Source: Anaerolineales bacterium UBA6055 (GTDB lineage: Bacteria > Chloroflexota > Anaerolineae > Aggregatilineales > Phototrophicaceae). Taken from it: a stretch of 64,000 bases of DNA. Shown here piece by piece: positions 9,383-17,598 of the stretch. The notes below the pieces were generated by a model. That model worked only from the letters and a program-made list of their open reading frames with translations. It ran no database searches and was not told the DNA's origin. The DNA lies in NCBI GenBank assembly GCA_002428985.1, contig DIYL01000013.1, positions 186,001-250,000 on the forward strand, read 5' to 3'. The translations under genes were made by a program, and so were the position numbers. Each line of letters opens with the position of its first letter. Position 1 is the first letter of the stretch.

Positions 9383-9778
9383 ATGCAAGTTGTGCCAGAA
9401 GCATATCGTGATTTGGTCAGTAACGACTCGACTGCGATTGCATATTTAGCAACGAATATGCCCGATGGATCACCAATTATTGCCCCGGTTTGGTTTGGAG
9501 TTATTGATGATCATATTTGTGTCTTCACTGGATTATCAAGACTCAAAACCAAAAACATGATTGCGCGTCCTGATGTCGCAATCGTGTTCCAAGACCCGAA
9601 TGAAGTATATCGCTATGTACAGGTACGTGGTAAATATGTGAAATATGTCGAAGAAGGCGCACGGGAATGGCTTGACGAGATATCGAACAAGTATACGGGT
9701 AAAGACTATGATAGTGAGCCGTCGTCAGATGGTGTAATTATGTTTATTAAACCAGAACGAGCGAATGGATATGGATAA
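9383..9778 (+). CDS. PPOX-class flavin-binding protein (pyridoxamine 5'-phosphate oxidase fold)
   Basis: A 131-residue split-barrel protein: AYLATNMPDGSPIIAPVWFGV near the N-terminus, DHICVFTGLSRLKTKNMIARPDVAIVFQDP in the middle and YVQVRGKYV, the usual order in the pyridoxamine-phosphate-oxidase-like/F420-binding family. Members bind FMN or F420; the short form without the C-terminal PNPOx domain is usually not a vitamin B6 enzyme. AAGGAGGAAACACT gives a strong ribosome site. The 3' end overlaps the start of the next gene in another frame, suggesting translational coupling. Confidence 0.8.
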   Translation: MQVVPEAYRDLVSNDSTAIAYLATNMPDGSPIIAPVWFGVIDDHICVFTGLSRLKTKNMIARPDVAIVFQDPNEVYRYVQVRGKYVKYVEEGAREWLDEISNKYTGKDYDSEPSSDGVIMFIKPERANGYG

Positions 9779-11090
9779 AATGATACGTCGTATTTTTCTT
9801 TTAATACTATTGGCATTGGGGGCAATTGTCATGGCTCAAGATGAGCAGTTGTTATATGGTGACGCACTGGCGGATGCACCAGAATTAGCCCAACGTGGCG
9901 AGTATGGCGTTGGCGTGCGAACATTAGATTTTGTCAATCCTGACCAAATTGATGTCTTAAATTTAGCAACTGACCCAACGGCACGCTATGATCGTCCGAT
10001 TACGGTTGATGTGTGGTATCCGGCAATTATTCCAGATGGTACCGATGAGTTAACAACTTATTCTAGTTTTATTGGTCGCAGCGATGCAGGTACTTTGGAA
10101 TCATTTGATTTTGTAGGACGGGCCTTGCGCGATGCTGATGTAGATACTTCAGGTGAATCATACCCTCTCGTGATTGTTTCTCACGGTTACCCAGGTGTCC
10201 GCTATATGATGTCGTATCTAACGGAAAATCTAGCGTCGAAGGGGTATATTGTGGTTGCCATCGACCATACTGATTCAACGTATAGTGAAGTCGGTGATTT
10301 TTCGAGCACACTCTATAACCGCTCACTTGATCAAACATTTGTACTCGATGAAATGGCAAAGCTCAACGAGAGTAACGATGCATTAGCAGATTTAATCAAT
10401 ACAGATAATACGGCAATCATTGGCTATTCGATGGGTGGCTACGGTGCACTAAATTCAATTGGTGCTGGATATAATGCTGTACTACAAGGCTTTTTGCCGA
10501 TCCTAGAAAATCGAAGCGCGGGGAATGCGGACTATGTTGCGTCTCTGGATGATCGAATTAAAGCTGCTGTTTTATTCGCACCATGGGGTGGCGATTTGTC
10601 AGCATTCGGGATGACTGGCATGGGTGTTTGGGATGCGGAGGCATTCGCCAATATTACAGTCCCGACCTTATGGATTTCAGGCTCATTAGATGATGTATCC
10701 GGATATGATGCAATTGTCGGTATGTTCGATAATACGATCAATTCAGAACGGTATCTGCTGACCTATGACAATGCATTGCACAACGTCGCACCAAATCCAC
10801 CATCCGATACGGTCAGTAATTTTGATGTTTATTCACATCTCAACGAACCTATGTGGGACGAACGCCGCTTGAACAATATCAATCAGCATTTTGTGACTGC
10901 ATTCCTAAATCAATATCTCAATGGCGAAGATTATAGTGAATATCTCAATCCCACTGTAGAGCACTCGAATGATGGTATCTATAGTGTTGATGCAGATGGT
11001 AATCAGACGGATGAGCATTCATATTGGGCAGGTTTCTTACCACGCACAGCACTTGGTATGCATTTACGTGCTGAAAAACCGACATCATAA
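9765..11090 (+). CDS. Exported alpha/beta hydrolase (PAF-acetylhydrolase/dienelactone hydrolase-like)
   Basis: A 441-residue protein with an N-terminal signal peptide (RRIFLLILLALGAIVMAQ) and an alpha/beta hydrolase fold. The nucleophile elbow GYSMGG puts Ser at about 222. The acid is probably in ISGSLDDVSGYD and the His in DNALHNVAPNPP. The early DVWYPAIIPDGTDEL ... VIVSHGYPGVRYM layout resembles platelet-activating-factor acetylhydrolase-like esterases. It acts outside the cytoplasm on an unknown ester. Three in-frame ATG codons (9765, 9771, 9780) are possible; the last follows the upstream stop directly. The first is given, but all keep the signal peptide. Confidence 0.8.
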   Translation: MDMDKMIRRIFLLILLALGAIVMAQDEQLLYGDALADAPELAQRGEYGVGVRTLDFVNPDQIDVLNLATDPTARYDRPITVDVWYPAIIPDGTDELTTYSSFIGRSDAGTLESFDFVGRALRDADVDTSGESYPLVIVSHGYPGVRYMMSYLTENLASKGYIVVAIDHTDSTYSEVGDFSSTLYNRSLDQTFVLDEMAKLNESNDALADLINTDNTAIIGYSMGGYGALNSIGAGYNAVLQGFLPILENRSAGNADYVASLDDRIKAAVLFAPWGGDLSAFGMTGMGVWDAEAFANITVPTLWISGSLDDVSGYDAIVGMFDNTINSERYLLTYDNALHNVAPNPPSDTVSNFDVYSHLNEPMWDERRLNNINQHFVTAFLNQYLNGEDYSEYLNPTVEHSNDGIYSVDADGNQTDEHSYWAGFLPRTALGMHLRAEKPTS

Positions 11091-11124
11091 TCAATAAACA
11101 ATCTATCCAGAGGGACAACACTTG

Positions 11125-12012
11125 ATGGCTACAAAAGTCTGTCTAATTACAGGGGCAAATAATGGGTTTGGTTTTGAGACATCAAAAGAACTAGCACGTC
11201 AGGGTATAACCATTGTAATGGTTTGCCGGAGTCAAAAGCGTGGTGAAACTGCACAACAAGCAATTTATAAGGAAACAAGTCAGTTACCCGATTTGTTGAT
11301 CGCAGATCTTACAATCCAAGCACAGGTCAAGCGCGTCGCCTCAGAGTTTCGAGCAAAATATGATCGGCTTGATATCTTGATCAATAACGCCGGATTTGCG
11401 TATACACCGCGTCAAGAAACTGATGAAGGGTTTGAGAAAACATTCGCATTGAATTACCTCGCCTATGTTACCTTAACACTCGAACTTATCGATCTATTGA
11501 TCAGCAGTTCGCCATCTCGTATCATCAATACCGCTTCAGAAGCACATCGATGGCAAGATATAAGCTTTGATAATTTGCAAGGTGAGCAAGATTTTCCAGC
11601 GGCGCAATTTGGTATGCCAATGATGTACGGATGGACAAATGTTCATCGTATTATGTTGACCCATGAATTAGCACATCGTCTAGACGCTACAGGTGTAGTT
11701 GTGAATGCATTTTGCCCAGGTTTCGTGCCCGTCAAGCGATCATCAATGCCGTGGTATCTCAACATGCTAGCCCCACTTATGAGCTTGATGCCTAGCGCAC
11801 GGTCAACCAAAGATGTTGCTCAAGACATTATCAGGATGGCAGTGTCGCCTGAGCTAGCTGATAAGACCGGATTGTATTATTCCAGTGGGCAACTCACTCG
11901 ATCATCTGAGCAAACTTATGATCGAGAGGCAAGCACTAAACTGTGGGATACGACAATCGAATTACTCGGATATGAACGTAACCTATTAGACACGGTTACG
12001 AACGTTAAATAG
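11125..12012 (+). CDS. Short-chain dehydrogenase/reductase lacking the catalytic Lys
   Basis: A 295-residue Rossmann protein of the retinol-dehydrogenase-like SDR group. The coenzyme motif TGANNGFG is near residue 9, followed by DRLDILINNAGFAYTP (NNAG) and NTASEAH with the usual Ser. At the active site YxxxK is replaced by Tyr168-Gly-Trp-Thr-Asn172 (codon AAT). The aligned helix (VHRIMLTHELAHRL) leaves no nearby Lys. The protein may therefore be a weak enzyme or a binding protein, or use another proton relay. The ATG at 11125 is preferred over the overlapping TTG at 11122. A bidirectional terminator follows. Confidence 0.82.
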   Translation: MATKVCLITGANNGFGFETSKELARQGITIVMVCRSQKRGETAQQAIYKETSQLPDLLIADLTIQAQVKRVASEFRAKYDRLDILINNAGFAYTPRQETDEGFEKTFALNYLAYVTLTLELIDLLISSSPSRIINTASEAHRWQDISFDNLQGEQDFPAAQFGMPMMYGWTNVHRIMLTHELAHRLDATGVVVNAFCPGFVPVKRSSMPWYLNMLAPLMSLMPSARSTKDVAQDIIRMAVSPELADKTGLYYSSGQLTRSSEQTYDREASTKLWDTTIELLGYERNLLDTVTNVK

Positions 12013-12020
12013 CTCTATAA

Positions 12021-12056
12021 CAAAAATGAGCCAGTTGCACAAAACATCTGGCTCAT
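12021..12056. terminator. Bidirectional terminator between convergent genes
   Basis: A perfect 9-bp inverted repeat, ATGAGCCAG (12026-12034) / CTGGCTCAT (12048-12056), with a 13-nt loop. It lies between the SDR gene and the convergent SRPBCC gene. On the minus strand it runs into five T, so it is a standard intrinsic terminator in that direction. Confidence 0.8.
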
Positions 12057-12099
12057 ATGCTGTCTAAGCATTAAGTTTGAACAGATTTGAAACCTACAG

Positions 12100-12531
12100 C
12101 TAGTCTTTGGCAAACGCCTTAAAACTATTGAGATCAGCCTCGTTGATGTCGTACAGCACATTGTGAATTTCCATTGCCGTATGGGATGTAAGCCAACCCG
12201 AAAAATCACGATTAAATCCAAAATCAACTTCTGTTCCGTCTTTGACTTCTGTGAAGGTTACGACAATAAATCCCGTACCAGAGCCTTTGAGTTTTAGCAC
12301 GATGTTGGTAGGCGGGTTAAATTCAACAACTTCAAAGGTAAATTCGGTAGGCTTGTTCATAAATTTACCTTTGACAGTGTAGGTACTACCTTTTTGCAAA
12401 GGAGGTTCATAACCACTTAATGTGTAGGGTTGAACAAACCACTCACTTTGCATGTTGGGATCATTAAACTTCTCGAATACATCTTTTATGGGTGCTTTGA
12501 TTATAATTTTATGTGACCCAGTAATGTTCAT
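12100..12531 (-). CDS. SRPBCC family protein (AHSA1/polyketide cyclase-like)
   Basis: A 143-residue protein: NITGSHKIIIKAPIKDVFEKFNDP at the N-terminus, a tryptophan strand QSEWFVQPYTLSGY, KGSTYTVKGKF, TEFTFEVVEFNPPTNIVLKLKG, TGFIVVTFTEV and a final helix. This is the START-like fold of the SRPBCC superfamily, with an unknown hydrophobic ligand. The ATG at 12531 has AAGGA seven bases upstream; a frame extension to 12642 has no ribosome site and crosses a probable promoter. It is independent of the small peptide gene upstream, from which a terminator separates it. Confidence 0.75.
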   Translation of the reverse strand: MNITGSHKIIIKAPIKDVFEKFNDPNMQSEWFVQPYTLSGYEPPLQKGSTYTVKGKFMNKPTEFTFEVVEFNPPTNIVLKLKGSGTGFIVVTFTEVKDGTEVDFGFNRDFSGWLTSHTAMEIHNVLYDINEADLNSFKAFAKD

Positions 12532-12667
12532 ATGTATATCCTTATATGATGCTAGCCCAATTTCATCATATCGTATGTCCGTGATGTTTGCCAGTAATGA
12601 TAAAGACAGGAGTGGGGAATATGGTACACACAGGAATTCCATGAGACGTTAAAATTCACGAATATGC

Positions 12668-12695
12668 AAAATGCCCCATTAAAGTGAGGCATTTT
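12668..12695 (-). terminator. Terminator downstream of the frameshifted peptide gene
   Basis: AAAATGCC (12668-12675) and GGCATTTT (12688-12695) form an 8-bp A/T-flanked hairpin with a 12-nt loop. It lies between the tiny peptide frame (ending 12733) and the SRPBCC start, so it would end the peptide transcript on the minus strand. Confidence 0.6.
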
Positions 12696-12732
12696 AAGCT
12701 TATTCAATAATCATAAAGTATTTTACGAGACA

Positions 12733-12826
12733 CTAAGCAGCCATAATTGGTAGGCGAGTGCCTGAACCTGTTCCTATTGTTATTGGTGGGCGGGTGCCCG
12801 AGCCTGTTCCCAAATTATTTTTTCAT
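12733..12826 (-). pseudogene. Tiny peptide gene with duplicated GTGSGTR unit, start out of frame by one base
   Basis: On the minus strand an ATG at 12826 has GAGAG six bases upstream and begins ATG followed by six A, giving only Met-Lys-Lys-stop. One A fewer would join it to a frame encoding NNLGTGSGTRPPITI then GTGSGTRLPIMAA and a TAG at 12733. The two copies of the unit differ at four of their first seven codons, all silently (GGC/GGT, TCG/TCA, ACC/ACT and so on), which points to selection on the peptide. A terminator follows and an extended -10-like TGCTATGAT lies upstream. It is a frameshifted gene, a sequencing error in the A-run, a slippage-expressed gene, or a gene starting at the in-frame TTG. 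The peptide family is not recognised. Confidence 0.5.
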
Positions 12827-13070
12827 ATCAAACTCTCTTTATTATTTTATCAGTTTTGATAAGTAGAATCATTTATTATCATAGCATACAGTTCAATCCC
12901 CTTCATAACTCAACTCAGTCAAGATATTCATAGATTTATTACGAATTTGGTGAATAAAACAATAATATCCAATACGCAAAGTTTCTCAACTTTTTTTACA
13001 CAATAAAGCTTATATCCTAGAAGAAGAGGCACATATCTATTAGCATACAACGTAAAGTAAGGGGACTAAC

Positions 13071-13478
13071 ATGCAAAAAGAAATCTACAAAGCCGACAAT
13101 ATTGTAGAAGCCATATATGATTCAGATCTAAAATCAATCATTGTTACTTGGTATAGCTTTGATTCATTTGAACATCTACGTTTATGTCTAGAGGCACAAC
13201 TAGATTGCGCAAAAAATAACGATGTCAAGGTATTTGTTGTAGACACAAGAAAAGCAAAAGGTATGCTCGATCAATCCGACCAAGATTGGTTTGCAACAAA
13301 TATGTTTCCTGCTTTAGAGAAATATAAAACCAAAGCTGTTATTACTGTTTTACCTCAATCAGCACTCACATTGTTATCCGCAAAACAGTGGCAAATGACG
13401 GGCAACTCTTTCGGTATGGATTTTATCGATACGGCATCTCTTGATGCGGCAATGGAGCTTATACAGAATTACATATAA
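13071..13478 (+). CDS. Small STAS/SpoIIAA-like protein
   Basis: A 135-residue cytoplasmic protein with alternating strands and helices: SIIVTWYSFDSFEHLRLCLEAQLDCAKNN, VKVFVVDTRKAKGML, FATNMFPALEKYKTKAVITVL, a middle helix and FGMDFIDTASLDAAMELIQ. The order matches the STAS/SpoIIAA-like fold that is common in Chloroflexota and Bacteroidota regulatory proteins; no Ser phosphosite is obvious. It resembles in layout each half of the duplicated protein at 60493. AAGGGGACTAAC precedes the ATG. It stands alone in a gene-poor area and its role is unknown. Confidence 0.65.
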   Translation: MQKEIYKADNIVEAIYDSDLKSIIVTWYSFDSFEHLRLCLEAQLDCAKNNDVKVFVVDTRKAKGMLDQSDQDWFATNMFPALEKYKTKAVITVLPQSALTLLSAKQWQMTGNSFGMDFIDTASLDAAMELIQNYI

Positions 13479-13608
13479 TAAACATAGTAGAACAACTTCA
13501 TAAGCCAACATCACAGGGGATTTATGCACAGTCAAATTTTAAGTGCAACACCATCAAATTTTCCACTTATCTTCTCTCTGGTTCATGTTTCAGGTCCTAT
13601 AATTTAAG

Positions 13609-13638
13609 CAAAACGCCCTACACAGTTAGAGCGTTTTG
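13609..13638. terminator. Hairpin resembling the terminators of the rnpB-tail repeats
   Basis: CAAAACGC (13609-13616) and GCGTTTTG (13631-13638) close a stem that continues inward with one mismatch. It ends the transcript of the STAS-like gene. The sequence CAAAACGCCCTA followed later by GAGCGTTTTGTC resembles the hairpins of the rnpB-tail repeats. The conserved GCATAAGCC part is missing, so membership of that family is only a suggestion. Confidence 0.5.
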
Positions 13639-13753
13639 TCTCATTGGACATCTATAAGGCATGGGCAACTCAAATTATTTCGCCTGTCATATACCCAGCG
13701 GACAAATTTAATAGCCAACAATTTATGTATTTATCCATCTGTGAGTATGTGTA

Positions 13754-13972
13754 TTATATATCCCAAACGGGTTTGCCAGACAAAATTCGTAGAAGTTGAT
13801 CGTCGAATTGATCCTGTTTAATGGGTTTGCTCAGAAAACTATGAAATCCCTTACGCCTTGCTTCGTTCGCTTGAGCAATATGAACACTATAGGCGACAAC
13901 AGGTATATCGGCAAATTCATCATGTGACTGGATAATATCTAGAACCTCAAAACAGTTTACGTTGCATTCCCG
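13754..13972 (-). pseudogene. 3' remnant of a response regulator receiver domain
   Basis: The frame encodes NVNCFEVLDIIQSH, DEFADIPVVAYSVH, ANEARRKGFHSFLSKPIKQDQF and a stop. This is the C-terminal half of a CheY-like receiver domain, with the conserved Lys in SKPI. The phosphoacceptor Asp and everything before it are missing: the homology ends near 13972, exactly where transposase homology begins on the other strand. The ORF can be read on to an ATG at 14014, but only by running antisense through the transposase. It is a broken gene. Confidence 0.7.
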
Positions 13973-13975
13973 ATG

Positions 13976-14266
13976 CCCCATTTTGTTGTTATGGGATCGG
14001 GCCACATGGCACAAGGGAATTGCTCGTCAATTCGTTGAGGCACATGATCGATTGGATATGATGTATTTCCCGCCCACTTGTCCTGATCTCAACCCACAAA
14101 GCATGTCTGGAAGCAAGCACGCTATGCGGTTGGCATTTTGTGTGATTATCAACATTTATGTGATTTGCGCCATGCTTTTCAGACATTCTTGGAACAAACA
14201 CGCTTTAGCTTTCGATGGATAGATAAGTTCTTCCCTATCCCATCATATACATCTATTTTCGCTTAG
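13976..14266 (+). pseudogene. IS630-family transposase remnant (C-terminal, frameshifted)
   Basis: The frame encodes PILLLWDRATWHKG, VEAHDRLDMMYFPPTCPDLNPQ. This is the second-Asp region and PPxxPxLNPxE segment of IS630/Tc1-type DDE transposases. Right after LNPQ the reading is lost; deleting no more than one base restores KHVWKQARYAV and a conserved C-terminal tail ending at TAG 14264-14266. The catalytic Glu that should follow LNPQ falls on the frameshift. The N-terminal two thirds and clear terminal inverted repeats are absent. It is a dead insertion that truncated the response regulator. Confidence 0.75.
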
Positions 14267-14389
14267 CCATCAGCTTTAATTTATTGAGGAGATATAAACA
14301 GGATTCAATATGAAGATTTTTATGTGGATTCCAGTATAGATCAATCGCATTGCATCACTTTGCATTTACACTATAATTGAGGAATATTT

Positions 14390-14833
14390 ATGCTAAGGGT
14401 AAATGTGATGCTTGGTATCAAAATGGTCACTACAACTATTCCGGTGACAAATTTGGCGCGTGCACGTCAGTTTTATGAAGGTGTATTGGGTTTTATCCCA
14501 TTAGATTTAGTCCCACGTTTTGGTGTGGTCAGCTACCGCTTAGATAACAATACCATGTTGGATATTTACCAACGCTCCACCGCTACCTCCGGTGAGCATA
14601 CAGTCGCGAACTTTTATGTTGATGATGTATTAGCAGCAGTTGATTATCTCCAAACAAAAGGCGTGATACCAACAACCTTCACGGCGGAGGATGCCAACAT
14701 CCACTTTAATGAACGTGGGATTATCCTAGAAGATGGAAAACCTCGTGTGTTCTTTATCAAAGACCCTGATGAAAACTGGTTAAGCTTTACCGCCTATGAC
14801 GCAATATCCGATCTTATCAATACGCGTTCCTGA
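14390..14833 (+). CDS. VOC family protein (glyoxalase/bleomycin resistance-like)
   Basis: A 147-residue protein with the vicinal oxygen chelate fold: TTIPVTNLARARQFYEGVLGF at the N-terminus, SYRLDNNTMLDIYQR, then a second beta-alpha-beta unit (TVANFYVDDVLAAVDYLQ) and VFFIKDPDENWLSF, where Asp-Pro-Asp and the preceding strand are typical. VOC proteins are metal-dependent lyases, dioxygenases or drug-binding proteins; no substrate can be deduced. GAGGAA lies five bases before the ATG at 14390. Other in-frame ATG codons at 14408 and 14423 are possible. It is convergent with the GAF gene. Confidence 0.8.
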   Translation: MLRVNVMLGIKMVTTTIPVTNLARARQFYEGVLGFIPLDLVPRFGVVSYRLDNNTMLDIYQRSTATSGEHTVANFYVDDVLAAVDYLQTKGVIPTTFTAEDANIHFNERGIILEDGKPRVFFIKDPDENWLSFTAYDAISDLINTRS

Positions 14834-14839
14834 GTCATT

Positions 14840-15367
14840 TTATACGCTCGGATCATTTGTTTCTACATTTCTTGCATATAACGATAGATTTATTGATTCT
14901 GCAATTAGCTTTACGATCGCTTTTTGACCTGTAGTAAAGGGTGAAGTACGTGACTCTGGGCTTGAGAAATTGACCGTACCATAAATCTGCCCATCTTTCA
15001 TAATCGGGATACCAATATAACGTGTCAGCTTGAATTCCTTAAAACATGGATGATCAAGATATTCACTGACTGCAACATCATGAATGGAAAATGTATTCTG
15101 ATGTTGGATTGTGAGGGAACAATATGTGATACTCAGGCGAAATTCTTGACCGATAGGTATTTCCCCACCGACGCAGTGTTCAACAATATATTTACGACCT
15201 TCAATGCGACTGACAATTGCAATATCCAAGTCTAACAATGTCAACCCGACACCTAATAGATGGTCGATAAATTCTCTATGATCAAATTGCTGCTTATCCC
15301 AACCGCGATAAATAGTCGATAATTGGTTACGGGTTATTTTCTGATTTGATTCCATCGAAGTCCCCAT
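14840..15367 (-). CDS. GAF domain protein
   Basis: A 175-residue protein that is almost only a GAF domain (about residues 30-168): DIAIVSRIEGRKYIVEHCVGGE, ITYCSLTIQHQNTFSIHDV, RYIGIPIMKDGQIYGTVNFSSPESR. GAF domains bind small ligands, cyclic nucleotides, haem or bilins, or sense redox through Cys; a single Cys in ITYCSL sits in the pocket region. No output domain is attached, so it would act through a partner. The start is ATG 15367 or the in-frame ATG at 15355, which has GGGGAC upstream. Confidence 0.75.
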   Translation of the reverse strand: MGTSMESNQKITRNQLSTIYRGWDKQQFDHREFIDHLLGVGLTLLDLDIAIVSRIEGRKYIVEHCVGGEIPIGQEFRLSITYCSLTIQHQNTFSIHDVAVSEYLDHPCFKEFKLTRYIGIPIMKDGQIYGTVNFSSPESRTSPFTTGQKAIVKLIAESINLSLYARNVETNDPSV

Positions 15368-15563
15368 CTTAACAATTCGTTGCTACTAATACCGAAATTA
15401 TTCTAGCATGCAATTGTGATGCGCTTTATATCTTTATTAGTTTTTTGTACTTGATGTAGAATTCTACAATAAGTGTATCAATCGAAACTCAAAGAATTCG
15501 TCACAATGGTTTCGTATATACTCAGAATACCGATGATGAGCTAAAGACTTGTCGATACACTAT

Positions 15564-16562
15564 TTAACCTGAAAAATTCGACTTGATGACAGCCTGCGCT
15601 TGCTGTTTTTGAGCATCAGTTCCGGCATCAGCATAATAGCGCAAGATCGGCAATGCGGACTCGCCAAGCCGTTCAAATTCTTTCCACCCTGCAATTTTCT
15701 CATCTGGGTCAGGTGTAAACGCTCGCAATAAGGCTCTTACAACCCGACGTTCAAGTTGCGGATCAAATTGTCCTGAGATCGAAGGAGACATAATCTGTTT
15801 TGACCATTCCTCGCGTTGTTTTAACGTTTCTTGGCTAGGTGGTAAGTGTTGTTTTTGTTGTGAAGGTTGCGGAGGTTGATACTCACGTGGCGAAACCGCT
15901 TGTAATGCTGATTTAGCCATCACACGAATAATCGAATCTTCATGTGTTAGCAAGGTTTGTAGTGGTTCGACAGCACGGGAATCGCCTACCCGTTTAAGTA
16001 CGAGTAGAGCTGTCTTACTTAAGTCACTATCACCTTCTTCCAGCGCTGATAATAAACCCAGCGTTGCCTTTGTCCCAATATAACCAAATTCATCCAAGAT
16101 CTGATCTTTGACAATCTTATCATCTTCCATTAGCTTAAATAATAAGTTCCATTTAACAATCGGTATCCATTCTGATTCGGTTGTCACAGGGATTTCCGAA
16201 GGTTTGGTCCGGCACTTCTCCCAGAGTTCATTCGTAAATTTGGGACTGCGCCACTCTTTGGGCAATTTACCCATACTACGCAAACTATTCCATGCAGTGC
16301 GTGCTTGATTTTGACTCTCGGATGTTTCTAAGATCTCGTATAACAGTTGCGCAGCCCAAGAATCTCGATACGTATCTAATGCAATTAGAATTGATTGGGT
16401 ATAAGAGTTACTACTACGCAACAGATACGTAAGATAAGGTTTGGCATCATCACCGAGTGAACGAAGCGTAGCTAAGCCATTCTCGATTTGATGGCGATCT
16501 CTTGACCTGATTAATTTGAGTCCATCGTTTGCTTTTTGTTGTTGAGCATCTGTTAGTAGCAT
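15564..16562 (-). CDS. HEAT-repeat-like protein
   Basis: A 332-residue soluble protein rich in paired helices. HEAT/PBS-lyase-like repeats are clearest at about 165-225 (LGLLSALEEGDSDLSKTALLVLKRVGDSRAVEPLQTLLTHEDSIIRVMAKSALQAV), with weaker ones near the N-terminus (IENGLATLRSLGDDAKPYL). A Pro/Gln-rich linker (about 228-250) precedes a C-terminal helical part. Such solenoids bind proteins or, in some families, bilin chromophores. No catalytic motif is seen. GAGGATAATT gives a good ribosome site. Confidence 0.7.
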   Translation of the reverse strand: MLLTDAQQQKANDGLKLIRSRDRHQIENGLATLRSLGDDAKPYLTYLLRSSNSYTQSILIALDTYRDSWAAQLLYEILETSESQNQARTAWNSLRSMGKLPKEWRSPKFTNELWEKCRTKPSEIPVTTESEWIPIVKWNLLFKLMEDDKIVKDQILDEFGYIGTKATLGLLSALEEGDSDLSKTALLVLKRVGDSRAVEPLQTLLTHEDSIIRVMAKSALQAVSPREYQPPQPSQQKQHLPPSQETLKQREEWSKQIMSPSISGQFDPQLERRVVRALLRAFTPDPDEKIAGWKEFERLGESALPILRYYADAGTDAQKQQAQAVIKSNFSG

Positions 16563-16729
16563 AATTATCCTCGTTACTTATTATCAGAGTACTTTTGGAA
16601 CTGAATGTGTCAGCGACTCTACTAGCTTATCCTTTAAGACATATGCAGAGATTATCGAGCAAAGAAAGCTATACATGCCCCTGTGAAATCATTATTTCGC
16701 AAACAAAAGAGTAAAGACATTCACCGTAA

Positions 16730-17023
16730 TTAGCGTTTCTTTTGAAAGAAGAACCGTGTTTTCTTTTGCAAGACAATCAACAAACAAAGCCATACAACAA
16801 TCGGTGTAAGCACCAATCCATACGCAATCAATTCTAAGTTAAAACGCCATGCAAACTCTGCTACGATTACGCTAACAATACACATAGGGGAAAAACGAAA
16901 CATAATACCACCCAATTTCTGTGCCCATGGGTTCAATCCACCCCCACTAAGACCAACCATCAATCCTAGAATTAACATTGGGAAAAAGATTAGCAAATCA
17001 ATGACCTGTATCAATCGAAACAT
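16730..17023 (-). CDS. Small integral membrane protein
   Basis: A 97-residue protein with three predicted membrane segments (about 7-27, 42-62 and 67-87) and a strongly basic C-terminus (QKKTRFFFQKKR), which by the positive-inside rule should be cytoplasmic. I do not recognise the family. AGGATAATGAG precedes the ATG. It lies upstream of the HEAT-repeat gene on the same strand, but 167 bases apart and with no evident functional link. Confidence 0.6.
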   Translation of the reverse strand: MFRLIQVIDLLIFFPMLILGLMVGLSGGGLNPWAQKLGGIMFRFSPMCIVSVIVAEFAWRFNLELIAYGLVLTPIVVWLCLLIVLQKKTRFFFQKKR

Positions 17024-17598
17024 CTCATTATCCTAATGCTGAATTATCATTTATAGCATCTGTCTATTTACAGTAGATTCCTTAGAACACTGTCTTTATT
17101 GTATTGACAATCTATGAAGGCATGGAAATATGAAGTAAAAAATGTATAAAAACAAGTAGATCCAATAAGGTTCTTGCATTACTTGATAATCCGCAACCAA
17201 ATCTTATTTTTCTCGTCTCGATCTATCGCTGAAAAACTCAGTCCCATGTCATTGATGTCTTCCAAGTTAACACAATGTAGACACCACCGATGACATCGCT
17301 AGACATTCCCAACTAACAACTAACTCAAAGCCGATGAAGAGTACAATTAGAAAGATTTCCCAATAGGTCTACAAGGGGCAATGTAACTCTTCAGAGTCCT
17401 GCATCGCCAAGATTTACCCACACTCTGGTACAATCAAAAGATGACACACAATGGGTAGAGTCAGTGCAAGCAATTACCCAGTGACTATCTTATATCTCTT
17501 CTTGCAACGTTTCCTTGTCAGCGGTGGTTTGACAAATGGTTTGAAGGGATAAACGTTTTCAGAATTACTTATTTTTGACGACTGAAAAGAGTTATTTT
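17024..17598. other. 575-base stretch without a gene
   Basis: No open frame with a ribosome site, no convincing RNA gene and no repeat was recognised. A TTGACA at about 17104 and a TACAAT at about 17430 are isolated promoter-like hexamers. The stretch may be the decayed remains of older genes, as may the transposase region upstream. Confidence 0.5.

Noticed and set aside
17100..17440. Possible tRNA or structured RNA in the gene-free stretch
   Set aside because: No cloverleaf, TTC loop or conserved RNA motif could be found by eye; only isolated promoter-like hexamers.
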